Positions 1 through 7,311 of a stretch of 64,000 nucleotides of DNA are shown piece after piece. A program made the translations under genes and the position numbers. The stretch lies in NCBI RefSeq assembly GCF_010983895.1, contig NZ_CP048836.1:4092001-4156000 (forward strand). Reading direction: 5' to 3'. The notes beneath the pieces were generated by a model. The model made no database searches, had not been told where the DNA came from, and saw only the letters and a list, made by a program, of their open reading frames with translations. Source of the DNA: Nitrogeniibacter mangrovi. Its GTDB lineage: Bacteria; Pseudomonadota; Gammaproteobacteria; Burkholderiales; Rhodocyclaceae. How positions within the stretch are numbered: the first letter of the stretch is position 1; the number at the start of each line of letters is the position of its first letter.

Positions 1-815
1 ATGAATTCGAATACGTCTTCTTCGATGATCTCGAGGCCGACCTTCCGGCAGAACCGGCGTTCCTTGGCGGTGGGGTCGGGCAGCAGGATCCAGCCCGCGG
101 GCTGGGCGGCGCTGTAGACGATGTCGGCCATCACCATGCGCTCGGTGTCGCGGTTGAGGCGCAGCCCCATGAGCAGGTAGCGCTTGCCCTGGCGATAGGC
201 CTTGAGTTCCGGCGGAATGGCGAAGCCGCCCATCAGCTCGGTGATGTAGTCCACATAGTCGGCGTCGGAGGCCACGTAGGTGGCTTCGGGGCGCGGCGTG
301 CCCATGGGCTTGAACAGCAGCGGCAGGGCCATGTCGAGCTGCTCGACCTCGCGGTAGGCCTCGCCGGTCCAGGTGTAGAGCTTGTAGCGGAAGGGCGTGC
401 CGCCGATGCGGGCGACGCCGACGATGAGGTTGTGGGGGCGGCTGGCGGCGCTGTCCTGAAGCTGGGTGTCGCGGTTGATGTCGACCACGTACCGGGGCGC
501 GAGCGCCTGCAGCCAGTCATGCACGGCACCGCGGGTGTATTCGGTCTCGCCGTAGGTGCGGGTGAGGAAGCGGGTCACCGCGCTGCGCCCGCGCTTGAGC
601 TCGACGTTCATCGCCGCGCGGGGGAACTCGTACATGAGCTTGGGCGCCATCGGGCGGCCGTCGTTCATGGCGAGGATGAGGGCGTCGCTGGTGGCGGGAA
701 TCACGGCGCCGGTCGCCACGCTGCGGACGTCGGCGAGCACGCCCGGGCCGAGATAGGGCACGATGGTGCCGTTGCTCAGGCCGGTGACGAGCAGGTCGCG
801 CTGATCGGGGGTCAT
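1..815 (-). CDS. SIR2-like domain protein, nif-type promoter, truncated by window edge
   Basis: The frame is open from an ATG at 813-815 to the window edge (about 271 codons, no stop), so the C terminus is missing. A GGAG lies 8 bases before the ATG. The N terminus has a SIR2_2-like nucleotide-loop motif (IVPYLGPGV, residues 18-26). Further on, DINRDT stands where the family has a TTNYD-like Asn motif, and YKLYTW where a KLHG-like His is expected, so the usual catalytic His appears absent. A late KRYLLMGLRLNRD segment and a KVGLEII strand also fit the fold. Family members bind NAD+ and act as deacylases, NADases or sensors. The upstream -24/-12 and NifA-type sites suggest expression with nitrogenase. 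The function is unknown and the fold assignment is by eye. Confidence 0.6.
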   Translation of the reverse strand, partial: MTPDQRDLLVTGLSNGTIVPYLGPGVLADVRSVATGAVIPATSDALILAMNDGRPMAPKLMYEFPRAAMNVELKRGRSAVTRFLTRTYGETEYTRGAVHDWLQALAPRYVVDINRDTQLQDSAASRPHNLIVGVARIGGTPFRYKLYTWTGEAYREVEQLDMALPLLFKPMGTPRPEATYVASDADYVDYITELMGGFAIPPELKAYRQGKRYLLMGLRLNRDTERMVMADIVYSAAQPAGWILLPDPTAKERRFCRKVGLEIIEEDVFEF

Positions 816-855
816 GGTCTTGCTCCATCTTCCAATGCGGTCATGCCGTATCGGG

Positions 856-871
856 TGCAAGAAGCGGGCCC
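856..871 (-). promoter_or_regulatory. predicted sigma-54 (-24/-12) promoter of the SIR2-like gene
   Basis: Read on the minus strand the site is GGGCCCGCTTCTTGCA. It matches the TGGCACGRNNNTTGCW consensus at most positions and keeps the essential GG and GC with correct spacing. It ends about 40 bases before the start codon at 815. With the NifA-like site at 923-938 it forms a canonical nif promoter arrangement. One -24 position and two spacer positions deviate. Confidence 0.55.
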
Positions 872-922
872 GTCAGGAAACCCCGTCGATTCAATGGCTT
901 GTCATGGTGCATCGCACCGTGT

Positions 923-938
923 TGTGGACTTTGCGACA
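923..938 (-). promoter_or_regulatory. NifA upstream activator sequence (TGT-N10-ACA)
   Basis: The minus strand reads TGTCGCAAAGTCCACA, an exact TGT-N10-ACA match. It lies about 85-90 bases upstream of the transcription start expected from the -24/-12 element at 856-871, which is the usual NifA spacing. A single TGT-N10-ACA can occur by chance; its position relative to the promoter is what supports it. Confidence 0.55.
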
Positions 939-1243
939 GCGATTGGACGGGCTGCGACAGCCGCACGAAGGCGGCCGGTCACGCGCGCCGGCGAAGTGAC
1001 TTATGACATTGGCAATGACGCAAGGGTCTGTGAGAATGGCCGCTCGCCCGCCCGGCAGCCACCGCGGGACTGTCTTGGGGTCAATGCGGTCGCGCGCGCT
1101 GCCTGCGGCGGGCGACACCCGCCGCCGGACGCAGGCGCGAATGCCGGTCGGCGATTGCCTGATGCCGTCTCCCTGAAGCCGGCGGGACGGATGTCCCGCG
1201 GCGACGTCGCGGAGTGTCACCCGCGTGCACGGGCGGTGTCCGC
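939..1243. other. intergenic region with a GC-rich hairpin
   Basis: No convincing gene is seen here. At 1106-1124 there is a 7-bp perfect stem (CGGCGGG/CCCGCCG, 5-base loop). It is flanked by outer arms GCCTGC at 1101-1106 and GCAGGC at 1131-1136. There is no T-run, so a role as terminator of the small gene at 1244-1519 is possible but unproven. Confidence 0.4.
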
Positions 1244-1519
1244 TCAGGAGCCGGTGACGAGCCGATGCATCAGGAGCTTGAGGGCCAGGGCATCGCCGGC
1301 GGATTTGCTGGCGCCCTGCGCTACCTGTCGAGGCGCAACCCGGGGAGCCGACGCAGGTGTCACGAGCGCCTTCAGCTCGGTCGCGCCGGCCTTGCCCGGC
1401 GTCGACGATTCGGCCGGAACCCCCTTGGCCAGGGCGAGCGCCGGGGTGCAGAACACGGCGACGAGGCACAGGGTGCGCAGACGACAGGGCAGGGCGGTAT
1501 GGCTGGGCTCTTGGTTCAT
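1244..1519 (-). CDS. small exported protein of unknown function
   Basis: This is a 91-residue product starting at the ATG at 1517-1519, preceded by a GAGGTG ribosome site. The N terminus has a positive region, then a hydrophobic stretch (LCLVAVFCTPALALA, about residues 17-31) typical of a Sec signal peptide ending at ALA-KG. The mature part is short, polar and Ala-rich (about 60 residues) with no cysteine pair or recognised domain. The frame stays open further upstream, but that extension overlaps the DUF6969-like gene and is rejected. It lies between the sulfur operon and the SIR2-like gene on the same strand. Function unknown. Confidence 0.5.
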   Translation of the reverse strand: MNQEPSHTALPCRLRTLCLVAVFCTPALALAKGVPAESSTPGKAGATELKALVTPASAPRVAPRQVAQGASKSAGDALALKLLMHRLVTGS

Positions 1520-1584
1520 GACAGCACCTCGAAAACACGTGGGCTTGCCCTGCCACTGTGGACTATTGCGCCGCAACAATCCAG

Positions 1585-2370
1585 TCACAAATCGTCTCCG
1601 CAGCCCGCCTCCCCGGCCCGGCTGGCCGCCCATTGCGCCTCCAGGCGCTCGAGCAGGGCAGGCGGGTCGATGGGCAGCAACCCGGTGATGTCGAGGGCGC
1701 GATCCTCGAACACCTCGGTGTCCGGATGCGCCGCCTGCCAGGCCGCCACCACCGCGTCGCGGTGATGGAGCAGCGCCTCGATCCACGGCCGATAGAGGCG
1801 CAGCAGCGCGCCGATCCAGCGATTCACCGGCCAGGACGGATACGCGTGGTCGATCTCGAATTCGTCGAGCATGGCGATCACCGCCGGTGCCGGATACCAG
1901 GTCTCGCCGGTGACCCAGCGGTTGGTGGCGAACAGGGCGACCGGATCGCCCCAGGCGTCCATGGAGATCGCGATCAGATGACTGAGGGCGTCCTCGTCCT
2001 CGGGCCAGGCCGCCGTGGCATCGTCGTGGGCCACCGGTTCGCAACCCGGCGGCATGCCCGGCGCCCGCAGGAAGGTGTGGAAATGCCCGTGCTCGGCCGA
2101 ACCGCGATGGGCGTGGTAGTAGTACTGGGCATGGGTCTCGTGGTCGAAGACGTCGTCGCGCGGGTAGTGCTCGAGCTCGACGAACTCGCCCTGCCCCCGC
2201 AGCACCTCGCCGACCAGGTTGAGCCCGCCCTTCTCGAGCACCCGCTGGCACTCGGCCACCTCGCGCCCGGCGGCGATCAGCGGCACCAGCGCATCGACGG
2301 AGAACCGGGCCGGATCCGGCAGCCGGGCCGCCAGATCCGGGTCCGTCAGCGGCTCACTGGCCGCCGCCAT
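1585..2370 (-). CDS. conserved hypothetical protein, DUF6969-like
   Basis: A 261-residue soluble protein with no signal peptide. The central part is rich in aromatic and His residues (YYYHAHRGSAEHGHFHTF near residues 82-99), a pattern suggesting metal binding or a beta-sandwich pocket. I recognise it as resembling the DUF6969 family from this segment. It is the last gene of the sulfide operon: its ATG overlaps the end of sqr by 17 bases and an AAGGG ribosome site lies inside the sqr coding end, so translation is probably coupled. The reaction is unknown. Its place in the operon suggests a role in sulfide or sulfane-sulfur metabolism, which is inference. Confidence 0.6.
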   Translation of the reverse strand: MAAASEPLTDPDLAARLPDPARFSVDALVPLIAAGREVAECQRVLEKGGLNLVGEVLRGQGEFVELEHYPRDDVFDHETHAQYYYHAHRGSAEHGHFHTFLRAPGMPPGCEPVAHDDATAAWPEDEDALSHLIAISMDAWGDPVALFATNRWVTGETWYPAPAVIAMLDEFEIDHAYPSWPVNRWIGALLRLYRPWIEALLHHRDAVVAAWQAAHPDTEVFEDRALDITGLLPIDPPALLERLEAQWAASRAGEAGCGDDL

Positions 2371-3643
2371 TGCCCTTGAGCTTGGCGATGCCGATGGCCT
2401 TCATCACCACCTTCTCGTACACCGGTTCGGTGGTGCCCTTGCGCATCTTGCGCAGGAAGTACTTCTCGAACGCGATCTTGGCCAGATGCACCCACTTGCC
2501 CTGGGCGAACCAGTTCATGTTGCGCGGCGGGATCTGCGGCAGGGCGACGAAGGCGGCGCCGGTGTCGCCGAAATCCGCCAGACAGACCGCGTTCCAGGTG
2601 GCGGTTTCGGTGGGCTCCCTGCCGTCGATGAGGGCGCGGATGTTGTGCGCGGTGGCGGTGACCATGGACTCGATCATGTAGCCGGTCTTGGGGGTGCCGG
2701 TGGGGATCGGCGTCGCCTCCACCGGCGGAATCGCCACGCACACCCCCACCGAGAAGATGTTGGGGTACTTGGGATTGCGCTGGTGCTTGTCGATGAGCAC
2801 GAAGCCGCGCGGATTGACCAGCCCTTCGATGCCGAACACCGCGTCCACGCCCTTGAAGGCCGGCAGCATCATCGAGTACTTGAAGGGCAGCTCGTGGCGC
2901 TTCTTCTCCTTGCCGTCCTCGTCATGCTCGATCACGTGCATGAGCCCGTCCTCGATCTTCTCGACCTTGGCGTTGCAGATCCACTTGATGTGGCGGTCGC
3001 GGTAGGCCGACTCCATGATGCCCTTCGAGTCGCCCACGCCGGCCAGCCCGAGGTGGCCGATGTAGGGCTCGGAAGTGACGAAGGTCATGGGCACCCGGTC
3101 GCGGATCCGGCGCTTGCGCAGGTCGGCGTCGAGGATCATGGCGAACTCGTAGGCGGGGCCGAAGCAGGAGGCCCCCTGCACCGCACCGACGATGATCGGG
3201 CCCGGATCCTTGACGAATTCCTGCCACTTCTGTTCCGAGGTCACCGCGTGGTCCACATGGCACACCGACTGGGTGAAACCGCCATGGGGCCCGAGCCCCG
3301 GCACCTCGTCGAAGGCCAGCTTGGGGCCGGTGGCGATCACCAGGTAGTCGTAGGTGATGGACTGGCCGTCGTCGAGCTCGATGGCGTTGTCGCCCGGATG
3401 CACCCGCTTGACCGTCTGGGCGATGAAGTCGATGCCCTTGCGCGCCAGCGGCTCGGCCGGGTCGATCTCGATGTCCTCGCGCTTGCGCCAGTTGACCGCC
3501 ACCCAGGGGTTGGATGGCACGAAATGGAACTTCGCGTCCCGGGCGACGACGGTGATGCGGTCTTCCTTGCGCGCGACGTCGCGCATCTCGTAGGCCATGG
3601 GCAGGCCGCCGATGCCGGCGCCGATGATGACGATGTGAGCCAT
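2354..3643 (-). CDS. sqr: sulfide:quinone oxidoreductase
   Basis: A 429-residue FAD enzyme oxidising sulfide to polysulfide and passing electrons to the quinone pool at the cytoplasmic membrane. The N-terminal dinucleotide-binding motif is IVIIGAGIGG (residues 4-13) and a second YDYLVIATGP strand lies near 98-107. Three redox-type cysteines are at 128 (SVCHVDHA), 160 (GASCFGP) and 354 (NAVCLAD), matching the spacing of the catalytic cysteines of type I SQR. GVCVAIPP lies near 300. The start chosen has a GAGGAGGAG ribosome site; the open frame extends upstream but has no such site. It follows the rhodanese gene in the sulfur operon. Confidence 0.9.
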   Translation of the reverse strand: MAHIVIIGAGIGGLPMAYEMRDVARKEDRITVVARDAKFHFVPSNPWVAVNWRKREDIEIDPAEPLARKGIDFIAQTVKRVHPGDNAIELDDGQSITYDYLVIATGPKLAFDEVPGLGPHGGFTQSVCHVDHAVTSEQKWQEFVKDPGPIIVGAVQGASCFGPAYEFAMILDADLRKRRIRDRVPMTFVTSEPYIGHLGLAGVGDSKGIMESAYRDRHIKWICNAKVEKIEDGLMHVIEHDEDGKEKKRHELPFKYSMMLPAFKGVDAVFGIEGLVNPRGFVLIDKHQRNPKYPNIFSVGVCVAIPPVEATPIPTGTPKTGYMIESMVTATAHNIRALIDGREPTETATWNAVCLADFGDTGAAFVALPQIPPRNMNWFAQGKWVHLAKIAFEKYFLRKMRKGTTEPVYEKVVMKAIGIAKLKGNGGGQ

Positions 3644-3710
3644 GGTTTGTCTCCTCCTCACTGTTTGATGCCCGTCGCACACCTGCGCCGGGGGTGCGAC
3701 CTGTGGCGGA

Positions 3711-4676
3711 TCAGCGCTGGGCGATCCCTTCCATGGGGCGTTTTTCCAGGGTCCATTCATGCAGGGACCCGTCATAGAGCTTCACCGCCGGATTACCGAC
3801 GATCTGCGACATCACGAACCAGGCGCCGGCGGCCAGGTGGCCGCTGTTGCAGTAGGTGATGGCCGGCGCGTCCGGATCGATCCCCGATGCCTTGAGGATG
3901 GTCCGGTAGCTGGCGGCGGGCAGGAAGGTCGCGGTGCCGCCCGCGCTCATCACCTGCACGTCCGGCGGCAGCGCATGGGCGCCCGGAATGTGGCCGTAAT
4001 CGAACACATAGTCGCGCTTGGACAGGCCGTGGTACTGCGGCAGCGAGCGGGCGTCGACCACCTGCGCCTTGCCGGCGGCGACCTCGTCGGAGGTGGCGAC
4101 CAGATCGGCACGCGGCGCGGCGGCGGTCCAGTCACCCGTCTGCGCCGGCGCCGCCGCCGTGCTGAGCTCGCCACCGGCGTGGATCCACGCGGCCATACCG
4201 CCGTTGAGGATCGCCACCCGGTCGTCGCCGTAGTACTTGAGCTGCCAGTACAGGCGCGCCGCGTCGTCCATGTCGGCGGTCTGCTGACCCAGCGGCACCA
4301 GCACGATGGGCCGATCGGCCGTCAGCCCGGCCTGGCGCATCATGGCCTCGAATTCGGCGCCCTCGGGCACCATGTACTTCACGGTGTGCGCGCCGATCGT
4401 GCGCGCCACGCGGATCGTCTTGGCGTTGACCAGGCGTGCGCCCGGCACATGGCCGGCCGCCTCGATCAACATCGCCTTGCCGCTCTTGGCATCCTTCTCC
4501 CAATAGGGCTTGGCGGTGAACAGGCTCGGGTCCGACTGCACCGACACCACCTGCACCTCCTTGAGATGCGCGGCCAGCCAGGCGGTATCCACCACCGGCC
4601 CGGGCAGGTCCACGGCCAGCACCTGGCCGGCCAGCAGCAGGCCGGCGGCGCTCATCACGATGGTCTTGATTCTCAT
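3711..4676 (-). CDS. periplasmic sulfurtransferase, tandem rhodanese domains
   Basis: A 321-residue protein with a signal peptide (MRIKTIVMSAAGLLLAGQVLA) and two rhodanese modules. The N-terminal module lacks an active-site Cys and carries VPLGQQTAD in that place. The C-terminal module has the active-site loop with C276 in ITYCNSGHLAAGAW. This is the usual SseA/thiosulfate sulfurtransferase layout: one inactive and one active domain. It probably carries sulfane sulfur produced by SQR in the periplasm. A strong GAGGAGG site precedes the ATG, and the gene sits 67 bases upstream of sqr in the same operon. Confidence 0.85.
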   Translation of the reverse strand: MRIKTIVMSAAGLLLAGQVLAVDLPGPVVDTAWLAAHLKEVQVVSVQSDPSLFTAKPYWEKDAKSGKAMLIEAAGHVPGARLVNAKTIRVARTIGAHTVKYMVPEGAEFEAMMRQAGLTADRPIVLVPLGQQTADMDDAARLYWQLKYYGDDRVAILNGGMAAWIHAGGELSTAAAPAQTGDWTAAAPRADLVATSDEVAAGKAQVVDARSLPQYHGLSKRDYVFDYGHIPGAHALPPDVQVMSAGGTATFLPAASYRTILKASGIDPDAPAITYCNSGHLAAGAWFVMSQIVGNPAVKLYDGSLHEWTLEKRPMEGIAQR

Positions 4677-4703
4677 GGTTTCCTCCTCATCCGGGCCGCG
4701 CGC

Positions 4704-5054
4704 TCAGCGCGCCGCCGGTGCACACGGGTTGCGCTCGCGACGCCGCGGTGCGCAGGGATTGCCCGCGGCGCACGGGTTGGCCGCCGCACACGGATTGGCA
4801 CGCCGACGGCGCGGCGCACACGGGTTGCCCGCGGCGCAGGGGTTCGCCGCGCAGGGGTTGCGCCGTGCCCGCCGCGGCGCGCACGGATTGCCGGCCGCGC
4901 ACGGATTGACCGAACGGCTGCGCGGTGCGCAAGGGTTGGCCTGGGCGAGGCGGGTCGGTTCGGCCCCCTGGGCCGCGGCGGCGGCCCCGAGGGCGACCGC
5001 CACGGCGGGCAGGGCACGCGCCAGCAGGCGCCGGCCGGGTCTGGGTTGCTTCAT
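4704..5054 (-). CDS. secreted NPCA-repeat cysteine-rich protein
   Basis: A 116-residue protein with an Arg-rich N terminus and an Ala-rich hydrophobic signal segment (about residues 11-31, ending near AQG-AE). The mature part is almost entirely ten copies of NPCA joined by short linkers, giving ten evenly spaced cysteines (residues 40-113). The linkers alternate between basic ones (PRRARR, PRRRRA, PRRRER) and short AAG or AA ones, so a triplet super-repeat is visible. There are no CXXC pairs and no known enzyme domain. Lying between the YeeE-type transporters and the rhodanese, it may bind or buffer sulfane sulfur or metal in the periplasm. That role is inferred. Confidence 0.65.
   Translation of the reverse strand: MKQPRPGRRLLARALPAVAVALGAAAAAQGAEPTRLAQANPCAPRSRSVNPCAAGNPCAPRRARRNPCAANPCAAGNPCAPRRRRANPCAAANPCAAGNPCAPRRRERNPCAPAAR
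4716..4937 (-). repeat. coding tandem repeat (NPCA units)
   Basis: Ten NPCA codon blocks (read AACCCxTGCGCx on the minus strand) occur in this stretch. They are arranged as a basic-linker unit followed by one or two short-linker units, about three and a half times. The nucleotide sequences of the units are close to each other, as expected for expansion by slippage or unequal crossing-over. Confidence 0.7.
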
Positions 5055-5075
5055 GGATCGGGTCTCCCGTGTGGT

Positions 5076-5669
5076 TCAGTCGCGCATCGACGCGTCGGCG
5101 TCGAGCGGACCATTGAAACGTTGCTCGATGCGGCCGCCGACGATGAAGATCGCCACGGCCGCAGCCACCAGCACTGCCAGGATCAGCCATTCGGGCAGGC
5201 CCAGCGCCAGCGGCAGGGTGTCGCCGGCGGCCGAGTCGCCCGCCGTGGTCCAGCCCTCGACGGCATCGAAGGCCCCGGCGAAAACCCAGGTGCCGGCCAC
5301 CAGCCCGAGCGAGAACAGAAGGCCATCGACCCGCCCGGAGAACATGCCCACCACCGAGGTGCCCGGGCAATAGCCGCCCACCGCGAAGCCGGCGCCGATG
5401 AACGCGCCACCGATGGCCACCGCGCCGAGGAAGGCCGGCGGCACATAGACGCTGTCGGGCGCCAGCACGCCGGCCACACGCAGCAGATACAGGCCCACCG
5501 CGGTCACCACGATGGCGGTGAACATCACCTTGAATACCGACCAGTCGGACAGGCGGAACTGGGCGGTCAGCTTGCACGGGCTGCCGAAGCCGGCGTTCTC
5601 GAGCACATAGCCGAACAGGAACCCGCACAGCAGGCCCGAGGCCAGACCCACGTCGTTGAAGGGCATCAT
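5076..5669 (-). CDS. YeeE/YedE family sulfur transporter half, C-terminal partner
   Basis: A 197-residue polytopic membrane protein with about five hydrophobic segments. It has the family cysteine motifs GFGSPCKL near residues 27-34 and GGYCPGTSVVG near residues 97-107. Single-domain pairs of this kind (PmpA/PmpB type) move thiosulfate or other sulfur compounds in bacteria with sulfide-detoxifying operons. The ATG at 5667-5669 follows an AAGGGAGGA site and overlaps the stop of the preceding half-transporter (ATGA), so the two are probably translated together and form one carrier. The next gene downstream is the NPCA-repeat protein. Confidence 0.8.
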   Translation of the reverse strand: MMPFNDVGLASGLLCGFLFGYVLENAGFGSPCKLTAQFRLSDWSVFKVMFTAIVVTAVGLYLLRVAGVLAPDSVYVPPAFLGAVAIGGAFIGAGFAVGGYCPGTSVVGMFSGRVDGLLFSLGLVAGTWVFAGAFDAVEGWTTAGDSAAGDTLPLALGLPEWLILAVLVAAAVAIFIVGGRIEQRFNGPLDADASMRD

Positions 5670-6196
5670 TGCGGTCCTCCCTTGACCAGACGGCTGGCGA
5701 GCAGGCCGGCGGCGAAGAACGCCCCCAGGAACACGAAGCCGGCCACCGCCAGGGTGGCGCTGCCGGACAAGCCCACGCCGCTGGTGCATCCGGCCGCCAC
5801 GCGGGCCCCGAAGCCGGCCAGCGCGCCGCCGCCGAAGGCCATCAGGCCACGACTGAGCCGGCGCGTCCGGTGGATGCCGTCGAGGCGGACCTTGAAGCGG
5901 CCCGCGCTCCAGCTGGCGGCGAGAGCGCCGAGGGCGACCCCCAGCACCTGCCAGGTGATCCAGGAGGCGAGCGGTTTGCCGTCGTCGAGCAGGGGCCCCA
6001 GGTAGGGATTGTCATAGGTGCTGTCGAAGGCGACGACACCCCCGCTCCAGGCCGCCAGGCGGGTGAAGAAGCCGGTGGCGCCGAGCCCGTGCCCGGTGAG
6101 CACGAAGGTCAGCAGCAGGACGAGCCCCAAGGCTAGGCCCGCCACGAGGGGCGGCCAGAACGGACGCGTCGGAGACGATGGGGCGGACGGGTTCAT
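5666..6196 (-). CDS. YeeE/YedE family sulfur transporter half, first gene of sulfur operon
   Basis: A 176-residue membrane protein with a long first hydrophobic helix (residues about 16-37) and further helices after residue 75. The conserved motif AAGCTSGVGLSG near residues 134-145 has the Cys typical of YeeE/YedE proteins. It is the first gene of the operon continuing through 1585. Its start codon lies just downstream of a perfect palindrome (6214-6227) that could bind a sulfide- or persulfide-sensing ArsR-type repressor. No regulator gene is adjacent, so the repressor would be encoded elsewhere. Confidence 0.8.
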   Translation of the reverse strand: MNPSAPSSPTRPFWPPLVAGLALGLVLLLTFVLTGHGLGATGFFTRLAAWSGGVVAFDSTYDNPYLGPLLDDGKPLASWITWQVLGVALGALAASWSAGRFKVRLDGIHRTRRLSRGLMAFGGGALAGFGARVAAGCTSGVGLSGSATLAVAGFVFLGAFFAAGLLASRLVKGGPQ

Positions 6197-6213
6197 TCAA
6201 TCCCATAAGTAAA

Positions 6214-6227
6214 TAAGCATTTGCTTA
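6214..6227. promoter_or_regulatory. operator-like palindrome upstream of the sulfur operon
   Basis: TAAGCATTTGCTTA is a perfect inverted repeat (6-bp arms, 2-base centre) inside an AT-rich island (6200-6232) that contrasts with the very GC-rich surroundings. It lies 18-31 bases before the first start codon, where it would overlap the promoter. ArsR-type sulfide regulators (BigR/SqrR class) bind such AT-rich palindromes. Assignment to that class is inference. Confidence 0.5.
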
Positions 6228-6367
6228 AATACTAGAGTGGCGGCCCGGGCTCTGCAAGCATGATCGATGCTGCAGCGCGGCACGCGCGCGCGGGCCAAGC
6301 CGGTGAAAAACAAGCACAAATGCCGCGCGGCCGACATGTTGCATGGCACGCGCGCCCCCGGGGCGGC

Positions 6368-7276
6368 TCAGCGGTCGATGTCCACCTCGATCACGCCACC
6401 GATGACGACGAACTCGCCCTCGCCCTGCAGGCGATCCGCCATGAGTTCGTCGTGGAAGAAGATCTTCGCCACCGGAATCTGCGCACACAGGATGGCGTCA
6501 CCGAACTCGCCGGCCCGCTCCCGGCTGCTGGTGAAGGAGCTCAGGTTGTTGGGCAGGATCACCCGGCGGCGACCGGGCCCGGACGCGAGCACCTCATGGT
6601 CGGCGATGCGGTTCACGCCCCGGTACAGGGTGATGTGGCGCACCGACGGGTGGCGCCGCGCCAGCTCGTACTGCGCCCAGGTATAGACCAGATCGAGCTG
6701 GGCCTCGAGCGCGTTGGTGCCGTACAGGCCACGGGCGCGGTCTTCCTGGAAGCGCCACCACGCGGCGCCGCCCGGCGGCTGCAGGGGCGCGCCGTGGAAG
6801 CGGGGCGCAAGACCGAAGCGCGACTCCACCCAGGCCTTGAGCACCGCGCCCTCGCGGTTGTCGGAGTCGAAGCTCCAGCCGCGGATGAGGCGCTCCCAGT
6901 TGGCGCGCGCACGCTTGCGCCGGCGCCCGTGCGCGCTGTAGCCGGCGTCCTCCAGCCGGGCGAGGCGGAAGCGCACGGTCAGGTAGTCGCGGAACACGTC
7001 GGCACGCGCCGCCGGGTCGGCTTCGGTCTCGAGGCGGGCGAACAGGTCGCGGTGCAGCTCGGCCACCCCGTCGATGGCCAGCGGCGCGGGATAACGCTGG
7101 AAGGTCAGGCTGCCGAGGATGACCGCCGGCAGGTTGCAGCGGTTGATGGGCAGTCGCGCGTCGCGCGGCAGGGAGCAGGCCGCGACGGCTCGGGATTTGT
7201 CGCTACCCCGACAAAGTGCCGCCGCGTTGTCACATGTCGTCGACCCCACAACGGTCGATTCATCTTTCGAATCCAT
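6368..7276 (-). CDS. draT: NAD(+)-dinitrogenase reductase ADP-D-ribosyltransferase
   Basis: A 302-residue DraT-family enzyme. It switches nitrogenase off by ADP-ribosylating one Arg of NifH (here R102 in CAGRGV) when ammonium appears or energy falls. The family core is recognisable from RCNLPAVILGSLTFQRYP near residues 46-63, through LYGTNALEAQLDLVYTWAQYE, to the C-terminal HITLYRGVNRI and FTSSRERAGEFGD. It is divergent from nifH. The ATG at 7276 has a weak ribosome site and gives an unusual polar N terminus of about 40 residues that contains both nifH activator sites; a GTG nine codons in is the only later start before the conserved core. No draG lies beside it. Confidence 0.88.
   Translation of the reverse strand: MDSKDESTVVGSTTCDNAAALCRGSDKSRAVAACSLPRDARLPINRCNLPAVILGSLTFQRYPAPLAIDGVAELHRDLFARLETEADPAARADVFRDYLTVRFRLARLEDAGYSAHGRRRKRARANWERLIRGWSFDSDNREGAVLKAWVESRFGLAPRFHGAPLQPPGGAAWWRFQEDRARGLYGTNALEAQLDLVYTWAQYELARRHPSVRHITLYRGVNRIADHEVLASGPGRRRVILPNNLSSFTSSRERAGEFGDAILCAQIPVAKIFFHDELMADRLQGEGEFVVIGGVIEVDIDR
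7198..7213 (+). promoter_or_regulatory. NifA upstream activator sequence 1 of nifH
   Basis: TGTCGCTACCCCGACA is an exact TGT-N10-ACA. Its centre is about 130 bases upstream of the predicted nifH transcription start. It lies inside the 5' end of draT as annotated, on the DNA shared by the two divergent genes. Confidence 0.75.
7235..7250 (+). promoter_or_regulatory. NifA upstream activator sequence 2 of nifH
   Basis: TGTCGTCGACCCCACA is a second exact TGT-N10-ACA, 37 bases downstream of the first. Its centre is about 95 bases before the predicted start site. Paired activator sites at this distance are typical of strong nifH promoters. Confidence 0.75.
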
Positions 7277-7311
7277 CGTGTTTTCAACACCTTGAAGGCT
7301 GCCAATCGGGT

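Noticed and set aside
900-915. Second TGT-N10-ACA site near 900 upstream of the SIR2-like gene
   Set aside because: The trinucleotide ten bases after TGT is CGC, not ACA.
1520-2251. Upstream extension of the small exported protein gene
   Set aside because: The extension overlaps the DUF6969-like gene and is Arg/Ala-rich without domains. The internal ATG has a ribosome site and is followed by a signal peptide.
3759-6005. Plus-strand open frame of about 750 codons over the sulfur operon
   Set aside because: It is a shadow of the minus-strand rhodanese, NPCA and YeeE genes. Its repeats are the antisense of the NPCA codons.
6331-6360. TGGCACG near 6343 as a sigma-54 element
   Set aside because: The -24-like block has no TTGC at the required distance in either direction.
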